A DNA stretch of 18,850 bases from Frankiales bacterium (GTDB lineage Bacteria; Actinomycetota; Actinomycetes; Mycobacteriales; SCTD01). The DNA is taken from the NCBI GenBank assembly GCA_025464695.1, contig JAODNQ010000116.1:1-18850 (forward strand), given 5' to 3'. Under the pieces are notes generated by a model. That model did not search any database and was not told the DNA's origin. It saw only the letters and a list, made by a program, of their open reading frames with translations. Position numbers and translations under genes: made by a program. Of this stretch, positions 14,579-18,850 are shown in pieces; within the stretch, counting starts at the first letter, position 1, and each line of letters starts with the position of its first letter.

Positions 14579-14617
14579 GAGCAAGGCACCGGCCCGACCC
14601 GCGTCGGGTCCTTGCTT
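14579..14617. repeat. Nested inverted repeat with the same GAGCAAGG arm
   Basis: The outer arms GAGCAAGG (14579-14586) and CCTTGCTT (14610-14617) enclose an inner perfect stem CCCGAC-CCGC-GTCGGG (14593-14608). The result is a long two-part hairpin that could act as a terminator, an RNA structure or a protein-binding site. Confidence 0.6.
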
Positions 14618-14679
14618 CGGGAGCCCACGCCGCACCCCAGCCCTGCGGGCCCTGCGCATCACCCAGTGCCGGCCACTCC

Positions 14680-14712
14680 CACAAGCAGGCTTGTGTGCCA
14701 GCTTGTGTGCCA
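14680..14712. repeat. Tandem 12-bp direct repeat with adjoining inverted arm (possible recombinase arm sites)
   Basis: GCTTGTGTGCCA occurs twice without a gap (14689-14700, 14701-14712). Just before it, CACAAGC (14680-14686) mirrors GCTTGTG. Direct repeats of this size about 100 bases from a tRNA-type core are typical arm sites for integrase or excisionase. Confidence 0.6.
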
Positions 14713-14814
14713 CCACGGCGCGTGCGGGGGCGTCCGCCGACGTCCGAGGCGGTCTTTCGGTACCGGCGTGAGCGTGCAGGGAACCCGTGCGGACGCTGAC
14801 GGACCCCTAGCCGG

Positions 14815-14863
14815 GCGACTGAAAATCGCAGGGTCGGCGGTTCGATCCCGTCCCTGACCACCC
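14815..14863 (+). tRNA. 3' half of a tRNA-Phe (GAA) gene, attachment-site remnant
   Basis: The sequence contains an anticodon stem (GCGA/TCGC) with loop CTGAAAA (anticodon GAA), a 5-base variable loop, a T-stem GGCGG/CCGTC closed by loop TTCGATC, then the acceptor strand CCTGACC and discriminator A, followed by CCC instead of CCA. The 5' half is absent: no GGTCAGG-type acceptor strand or AGCTCAG D-arm lies upstream at the expected distance. It cannot be a working tRNA gene. Such 3' halves are duplicated when elements integrate at a tRNA gene. Confidence 0.75.
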
Positions 14864-14866
14864 TCG

Positions 14867-14888
14867 TCCCGGCCCGGTGGGCCCGGGA
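14867..14888 (+). terminator. Hairpin directly after the tRNA 3' end
   Basis: TCCCGGCCC and GGGCCCGGGA pair around GGT with one bulged base. Its place 4 bases after the tRNA remnant fits the original terminator of the host tRNA gene and so suggests native chromosome from here on. Confidence 0.5.
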
Positions 14889-14986
14889 ACTCCTGTGATC
14901 CCCGGATCGTCGTCCCGTGTGCTGCGCGCCACGGCCCGACCGGGTAGACCTGTCCCTGCCGGTCCCTCGTCCCGGGGCGCCAGCGG

Positions 14987-15003
14987 CGGACCGCAGCGGT
15001 CCG
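14987..15003. promoter_or_regulatory. 17-bp palindrome upstream of terD (candidate operator)
   Basis: CGGACCGCAGCGGTCCG is a perfect inverted repeat with 8-bp arms and one central base, ending 23 bases before the terD ATG. Position over the promoter or leader suits repressor binding; a leader hairpin is an alternative. Confidence 0.45.
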
Positions 15004-15026
15004 TCCCCGCGAACGGAAGGTCCCTC

Positions 15027-15605
15027 ATGGGTGTCTCGCTGAGCAAGGGTGGCAACGTCTCGCTGACCAAGGAGGCCCCGGGCCTGACCGCGGTCATCGT
15101 CGGCCTCGGGTGGGACGCGCGCTCCACCACGGGCACCGAGTTCGACCTCGACGCCTCGGCGATCCTGTGCAACGCGCAGGGCAAGGTCGTCAGCGACAGC
15201 CACTTCGTGTTCTTCAACAACACCAAGAGCCCCGAGGGCGCCGTCGAGCACACCGGCGACAACCTCACCGGTGAGGGCGAGGGCGACGACGAGCAGATCA
15301 AGGTCGACCTCGCCACCGTCCCCGCCGAGGTCGACAAGATCGTGTTCCCGGTCTCGATCTACGACGCCGAGGCCCGCAGCCAGAGCTTCGGCCAGGTCCG
15401 CAACGCCTTCATCCGCGTCGTGAACCAGGCCGGTGGTGCCGAGATCACCCGCTACGACCTCTCCGAGGACGCCTCCACCGAGACCGCCATGGTCTTCGGG
15501 GAGCTCTACCGCAACGGCGCCGACTGGAAGTTCCGGGCCGTGGGCCAGGGCTACGCCGCCGGTCTGCGCGGCATCGCGCAGGACTTCGGCGTCAACGTCG
15601 GCTAG
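15027..15605 (+). CDS. terD: TerD-family calcium-binding stress protein
   Basis: The 192-residue protein is a standard-length TerD. It opens with the [20 protein letters not shown] signature and keeps the acidic calcium-binding positions: [19 protein letters not shown] in the first part and [18 protein letters not shown] in the second. The end, [21 protein letters not shown], is also typical. TerD proteins bind two Ca2+ ions and gather at the membrane with other Ter proteins in tellurite, phage and envelope stress responses; the molecular activity is not settled. ATG 15027 has GGAAGG 6 bases ahead. It is the first gene of a plus-strand run and is followed by an 80-base gap with a strong hairpin before the TerA-like gene. 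Confidence 0.95.
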   Translation: MGVSLSKGGNVSLTKEAPGLTAVIVGLGWDARSTTGTEFDLDASAILCNAQGKVVSDSHFVFFNNTKSPEGAVEHTGDNLTGEGEGDDEQIKVDLATVPAEVDKIVFPVSIYDAEARSQSFGQVRNAFIRVVNQAGGAEITRYDLSEDASTETAMVFGELYRNGADWKFRAVGQGYAAGLRGIAQDFGVNVG

Positions 15606-15632
15606 CAGCACCCTCCACCAGCACGTCTCCGA

Positions 15633-15662
15633 CGCGGCGGGGTCCTCCGGGGCCCCGCCGCG
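15633..15662 (+). terminator. Strong GC hairpin between terD and the next ter gene
   Basis: CGCGGCGGGG (15633-15642) and CCCCGCCGCG (15653-15662) form a perfect 10-bp stem with a 10-base loop. Without a T-run it may be a partial terminator or RNA stabiliser that lets terD be expressed above the downstream genes. Confidence 0.5.
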
Positions 15663-15685
15663 CCCGTCCCCGAGAGGCACTCCTG

Positions 15686-16372
15686 ATGGTCGACTACACG
15701 AAGCGCCCTGCCACCCCGAAGGCTCCCGAGCCCGCCGCCGCACCTGCCGCCGGGGCCGCTCCGGTCTCGCTGTCGAAGGTGACGCTCACCAAGAGCGCGC
15801 CGTCGGTGTCGCTGGCCAAGGGCGCGGGCGGCCGCATGCGGGTCAACCTGGCCTGGAACGCCAAGCCGGCGGGGTCCGGCGGAGGCGGGTTCCTCAAGAA
15901 GCTGACCGGCGGCGACCGCGGGATCGACCTCGACCTCGGTGCCCTGTTCGAGCTTCGCGACGGCACCAAGGGCGTCGTGCAGGCGCTCGGCGGGGCCTTC
16001 GGCGCGCTCGACCGGCCGCCGTACGTCCTGCTCGACGGCGACGACCGCTCCGGCGGCGGTGGCGAGAACCTCACCGTCAACCTCGACAAGCTGAGCGAGA
16101 TCCGGCGCGTCCTGCTGTTCGCCTTCATCTACGACGGCGTCCCGAGCTGGGACAAGGCGGACGGCGTCGTCACGCTCTACCCGCAGGGCGGTGCCCCGCT
16201 CGAGATCCGGCTCGACGAGCACGGCGGCAGCCGCATGTGCGCCCTCGCGCTGCTCACCAACGAGGGGGGCGCGCTCAAGGTCTCCCGCGAGGTCCGCTAC
16301 ATCGACGGCGCCCAGGACAAGCTCGACCAGGCGTACGGCTGGGGCATGGACTGGACCCCCGGCCGCAAGTAG
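15686..16372 (+). CDS. TerA-like tellurium-resistance protein (TerD-fold)
   Basis: The 228-residue protein has an Ala/Pro-rich lead (about 11-25), two SLxK/SLTK-type motifs (VSLSKVTLTK and VSLAKGAGG) and a TerD-like beta-sandwich from about 50 on: MRVNLAWNAK, GIDLDLGALFELRDGTKGVV, ENLTVNLDKLSEIRRVLLFAFIYDG and VSREVRYIDGAQDKLDQAYGWGMDWTPG. The closing DxxYGWGxxWxPGRK is the mark of the TerA-related branch. The site expected to bind calcium is altered, with a Gly-rich DGDDRSGGGGEN. GAGAGG about 8 bases ahead supports ATG 15686. It probably works in the same membrane-associated complex as TerD. The exact subfamily name (TerA or a close relative) is not certain. Confidence 0.85.
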   Translation: MVDYTKRPATPKAPEPAAAPAAGAAPVSLSKVTLTKSAPSVSLAKGAGGRMRVNLAWNAKPAGSGGGGFLKKLTGGDRGIDLDLGALFELRDGTKGVVQALGGAFGALDRPPYVLLDGDDRSGGGGENLTVNLDKLSEIRRVLLFAFIYDGVPSWDKADGVVTLYPQGGAPLEIRLDEHGGSRMCALALLTNEGGALKVSREVRYIDGAQDKLDQAYGWGMDWTPGRK

Positions 16373-16395
16373 GCCCGGAACGCACGGCGTCGCCC

Positions 16396-16435
16396 GTACG
16401 TCACCTCCGGTACGCCGGCTGTACGTGGGCTGTAC
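16396..16435. promoter_or_regulatory. Phased GTAC repeats upstream of the vWA gene
   Basis: GTAC occurs four times (16396, 16410, 16421, 16432), the last three spaced by 11 bases; GGCTGTAC is repeated exactly at 16417-16424 and 16428-16435. Helix-phase spacing suggests a binding site for an activator or an internal promoter. Confidence 0.35.
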
Positions 16436-16508
16436 CCACAGGCCGCCCGCTCCGGCCGCTCGGCTCGGGCATGCTGGCCGCTCGCCGATCCCGACCCGGA
16501 GGTGCTCT

Positions 16509-17831
16509 GTGTCCGTCTCCCTGACCAAGGGCGCCAACGCCCCGCTCGGCGTCCCCCGCGTCGTCGTCACGCTGTCCTGGCAGCCGCGCAGCGGCCTCGA
16601 CGCCGACCTCAGCGCACTGCTGCTGGCCGCCGCCACCGGCAAGGTCCGCTCCGACGACGACCTCGTCTTCTACAACCAGCCCCGAGGCGCCGGCGGCGCG
16701 GTCACGCACCTCGGCAAGACGGCCGGCCCCACGACCACCACGGACCGGGTCCAGGTCGACACCGACCGGCTGCCCGCCGACGTCGACCGCGTGGTGGTCG
16801 CGGCGAGCGCCGACGGCGGCAGCTTCGGCCAGCTCGGCGCGCTGAGCGTGACGGTGTCGGACGCCGCGGGTGGCGAGCTGGTCCGCTACGACATCGCCGA
16901 CGCCACCACCGAGACCGCGCTGGTCTTCGTGGAGCTGTACCTGCGCGGCGGGCAGTGGAAGGTCCGCGCTGTCGGACAGGGCTACGACACCGGCCTCGGG
17001 GGGCTCGCCACCGACTTCGGCGTGACGGTCGACGACGAGCCGGCCCCGGCAGCCGCCGCACCCGCAGCCGCCGCGCCGGTCAGCCTCGAGAAGAAGCGGC
17101 TCGTCGACCTCGAGAAGAAGCTCACCGCGCAGGCTCCCGCGATGCTCAGCCTGGTCAAGACCGCCGGCGTCTCCCTCACGAAGCGCGGCCTGGGTGAGCA
17201 CACCGCCCGCGTCGCCCTCTGCCTCGACATCTCGGCGTCGATGAGCGGCCTCTACCGCCGCGGCGCCGTCCAGCGGCTGGCCGAGCGCGTCCTCGCCCTG
17301 GCGCTGCGCTTCGACGACGACGGCGCGGTCGACGTCTTCCTGTTCGGGCGCGAGGCCTACGCGGCCCCGGCCATGACGCTGGAGAACAGCCCGACCTTCC
17401 TCGACCGCGCCCTCAAGGCCTACCCGCTCGAGGGCGCGACGTTCTACGGCAAGGCGATGCGCCTGGTGCGCGAGCACTACTTCGGCGAGGCCGCTCCCCG
17501 CCGGTCGCCGTTGCGCGAGGCGCTGCCGGTCTACGTCATGTTCCTGACCGACGGCGAGCCCAACGACCGCAAGGACGCCGAGGAGCAGGTCCGGCAGGCC
17601 GCCTTCGAGCCGGTCTTCTGGCAGTTCATGGGCATCGGGAAGCGGTTCCCGTTCCTCGAGAAGCTTGACGACCTCAAGGGCCGGCACGTCGACAACGCCG
17701 ACTTCTTCTCCGTCACCGAGGACGAGCTGCTCGGCCGCAGCCCGCTGGCCGACGACGCCCTCTTCGACCGCCTCATGCAGGAGTACCCGGGCTGGCTGCC
17801 GCAGGCCCGGACGAAGGGGCTCCTCGGGTGA
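16509..17831 (+). CDS. TerD domain-vWA domain fusion protein (TerF-like)
   Basis: From GTG 16509 (GGAGG about 6 bases ahead) the protein has 440 residues. Residues 1-180 are a TerD domain (VSVSLTKGANAPLG, RSGLDADLSALLL, YDTGLGGLATDFGV). A linker rich in Ala/Pro with SLEKK, DLEKK, SLVK and SLTK motifs (about 180-225) leads to a von Willebrand factor A domain (about 235-440). The metal-ion-dependent adhesion site is complete: D240-I-S242-A-S244, T311 in GATFYGK and D348 in TDGEPND. Such fusions are part of ter systems, where the vWA module probably binds a partner through a divalent metal. The TerD domain lacks the GEGxGDDE calcium loop, which here reads KTAGPTTTTD. It overlaps the following CitE-like gene by 4 bases (GTGA). 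Confidence 0.9.
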   Translation: MSVSLTKGANAPLGVPRVVVTLSWQPRSGLDADLSALLLAAATGKVRSDDDLVFYNQPRGAGGAVTHLGKTAGPTTTTDRVQVDTDRLPADVDRVVVAASADGGSFGQLGALSVTVSDAAGGELVRYDIADATTETALVFVELYLRGGQWKVRAVGQGYDTGLGGLATDFGVTVDDEPAPAAAAPAAAAPVSLEKKRLVDLEKKLTAQAPAMLSLVKTAGVSLTKRGLGEHTARVALCLDISASMSGLYRRGAVQRLAERVLALALRFDDDGAVDVFLFGREAYAAPAMTLENSPTFLDRALKAYPLEGATFYGKAMRLVREHYFGEAAPRRSPLREALPVYVMFLTDGEPNDRKDAEEQVRQAAFEPVFWQFMGIGKRFPFLEKLDDLKGRHVDNADFFSVTEDELLGRSPLADDALFDRLMQEYPGWLPQARTKGLLG

Positions 17832-18850
17832 TCCACTTCGCGCACCTGTCCGACGAGCAGCGCGACCGGCTGTTCGCCGTCCCGCCACAGCCGTTCGGCC
17901 GGACCTCCGGGCGCGACGTGCTGGCCCTCGCGCTCGGCGCGACCCTGTACAGCCCCGGCACCCGTCCCGGGCTGGCCGCCGACGCGCACCGGGCCGCCTC
18001 CATCGGCGCGACGAGCATGGTCTGGTGCCTCGAGGACGCGATCGCGCACGCCGACGTCCCCGCGGCCCAGGCCAACGTCGTCGCCCAGCTCGCCGCCCTG
18101 GACGCCGAGGGCGAGAGCCTGCCGCTGCTGTTCGTGCGCGTCCGGACGCCGGAGCAGCTGCTCGAGGTCGTCAGTGCCGCCGGGCCGTCGGTGCGCCGGC
18201 TGACCGGGTTCGTGCTGCCGAAGTTCGTCGCGGGCGTCGTGGGCGAGGCGTGGATGCGGGCCCTCGCCACGGCGTCCGAGCTCGCGGGTCGGCAGGTCTA
18301 CGGCATGCCGGTGCTCGAGCACGAGCACCTGGCGTGGTCCGAGACCCGCGCCGCTCACCTCGCCGGCGTCCGGGCGCTGCTCGACGCGCACCGCGAGCAG
18401 GTCCTCGCGGTCCGGGTCGGGGGCACCGACCTGTGCGGCCTGTTCGGTCTGCGCCGCGACAGCGACACCACCATCTGGGAGGTCGCGGTCGTCCGCGACA
18501 TGCTCGCCGACGTCCTCAACGTCTTCGCCCGCCGCGGCGAGCACCTCGTCAGCGGCCCGGTCTGGGAGCACTTCGCGAGCCCCGAGCGCCTGTTCCGCTC
18601 GCGCCTGCGCAGCACACCCTGGGAGCGCCACCGGGTCGAGCGCATGCGCGACCGCCTCGTCCGCGACGACGTCGACGAGCTGCTCCGCGAGGTCGTCGCC
18701 GACCGCGCGAACGGCTTCACCGGCAAGACCGTCATCCACCCGACCCACGTCTCGGTCGTCAACGCCCTGCACGCCGTCACCCGCGAGGAGTACGACGACG
18801 CCCTCACGGTGCTCGCCGCGCGCGACAGCGGCGGCGTCGTGCGCAGCCCC
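17828..18850 (+). CDS. HpcH/HpaI aldolase / citrate lyase (CitE-like) family protein of the ter operon, 3' end cut by window
   Basis: 341 codons are visible, without a stop. The frame starts at GTG 17828, overlapping the vWA stop, with AGGGG 8 bases ahead. Features of the CitE/HpcH TIM-barrel fold are present: YSPGTRPGLAADAHRAASIG at about 41-60, MVWCLEDAIAHADV with the metal ligand E69 and D70, LLFVRVRTPEQL with substrate-binding Arg, and LAVRVGGTDLCGLFGLRRDS, plus a long C-terminal part ending in GKTVIHPTHVSVVNALHAVTREEY, the helical cap of CitE lyases. It is longer than classical CitE (about 290 residues). Comparative studies of ter loci describe a biosynthetic module with such a lyase, usually next to a phosphoribosyltransferase, ATP-grasp and HAD genes, which may continue to the right. 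Its reaction here is unknown. Confidence 0.85.
   Translation, partial: MIHFAHLSDEQRDRLFAVPPQPFGRTSGRDVLALALGATLYSPGTRPGLAADAHRAASIGATSMVWCLEDAIAHADVPAAQANVVAQLAALDAEGESLPLLFVRVRTPEQLLEVVSAAGPSVRRLTGFVLPKFVAGVVGEAWMRALATASELAGRQVYGMPVLEHEHLAWSETRAAHLAGVRALLDAHREQVLAVRVGGTDLCGLFGLRRDSDTTIWEVAVVRDMLADVLNVFARRGEHLVSGPVWEHFASPERLFRSRLRSTPWERHRVERMRDRLVRDDVDELLREVVADRANGFTGKTVIHPTHVSVVNALHAVTREEYDDALTVLAARDSGGVVRSP

Larger units (their letters stand above)
1..14863. mobile_element. Possible integrated genomic island ending at a tRNA-Phe 3' fragment (left end outside window)
   Basis: This is inferred, not directly visible as a unit. A tRNA-Phe 3' half without a 5' half sits at about 14815-14863 on the plus strand. 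Integration at a tRNA 3' end displaces the original 3' half to the far side of the element, so DNA to the left of the fragment would be element and DNA to the right would be chromosome. The left part carries a tyrosine recombinase, an Lsr2-like protein, a toxin-antitoxin pair and an IS tail, while the right part is a ter operon. A 12-bp tandem repeat just left of the fragment resembles recombinase arm sites. No second attachment copy was seen inside the window, and the ahpC-ahpD and sigma genes between could equally be old chromosome, so the extent is uncertain. Confidence 0.3.
14337..15026. other. Structured non-coding region: hairpins, repeats, tRNA remnant, ter promoter
   Basis: No gene is supported in these 690 bases. 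Left to right it holds three hairpins (14469-14499, 14538-14564, 14579-14617), an inverted repeat joined to a tandem 12-bp repeat (14680-14712), a tRNA-Phe 3' half (14815-14863), a GC-rich hairpin (14867-14888) and a 17-bp palindrome shortly before terD (14987-15003). These are listed separately. Confidence 0.6.

Noticed and set aside
14539..14712. CRISPR array
   Set aside because: The repeats here are two tandem 12-mers and a few hairpin arms, with no regular spacers and no cas genes.
14781..14863. Complete tRNA gene
   Set aside because: No 5' acceptor strand complementary to CCTGACC and no D-arm is found upstream of the anticodon arm, so only the 3' half is supported.
16401..17888. 495-codon minus-strand frame
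   Set aside because: It is the shadow of the TerD-vWA gene, whose metal site and fold are clear on the plus strand.
17531..18772. 413-codon minus-strand frame
   Set aside because: It is opposite the CitE-like gene and the end of the vWA gene, and shows no domain features.

Overview
The window is GC-rich, with coding preference for G/C in third codon positions, frequent GTG starts and several actinobacterial hallmarks: an Lsr2-type DNA-binding domain, an AhpC whose catalytic cysteines fall at mycobacterial positions, SigE-family sigma factors with membrane partners, a secreted protein with LDTR...IADVxGYY repeats, and a ter operon of actinomycete type. It is most likely from a free-living actinomycete (class Actinomycetia). 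Genus cannot be decided from this sequence alone.

Layout. Bases 1-2.7 kb look mobile: the tail of an IS3-type transposase, an apparently gene-free stretch, a MazE/MazF-like toxin-antitoxin pair, an Lsr2-like coiled-coil protein and a complete tyrosine recombinase. From 2.9 to 5.7 kb a minus-strand run encodes a two-domain rhodanese, a small Cys-containing protein, a truncated hemoglobin, AhpC and AhpD. A one-cysteine OhrR-type MarR regulator is divergent from it (5.8-6.3 kb), and a short inverted repeat lies in the shared promoter region. From 6.5 to 10.3 kb two sigma/membrane-protein modules stand back to back. The left one has a sigma factor reduced to region 4. The right one has a complete sigma factor, but its large BNR-repeat/DUF4232 partner carries an apparent single-base frameshift.

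From 10.5 to 14.3 kb there are a small two-helix membrane protein, a large secreted HNH nuclease with three surface repeats and a C-terminal Excalibur domain (minus strand), and a 136-residue unknown protein (minus strand). Between 14.34 and 15.03 kb lies a structured non-coding region with three strong hairpins, a tandem 12-bp repeat, the 3' half of a tRNA-Phe gene without its 5' half, and a hairpin that could be the old tRNA terminator. The simplest reading is an attachment-site scar: mobile-element DNA to the left, original chromosome to the right.

From 15.03 kb to the right edge is a ter stress operon on the plus strand: TerD, a TerA-like TerD-fold protein, a TerD-vWA fusion, and a CitE-like (HpcH/HpaI) lyase cut by the window end. 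The last two overlap by 4 bases.

How the genes work together. The rhodanese-hemoglobin-AhpCD run with an OhrR-type regulator suggests a combined response to organic peroxide, peroxynitrite/NO and reactive sulfur. The ter genes form a second stress system. The sigma/membrane modules are candidate envelope-sensing switches, both apparently damaged.
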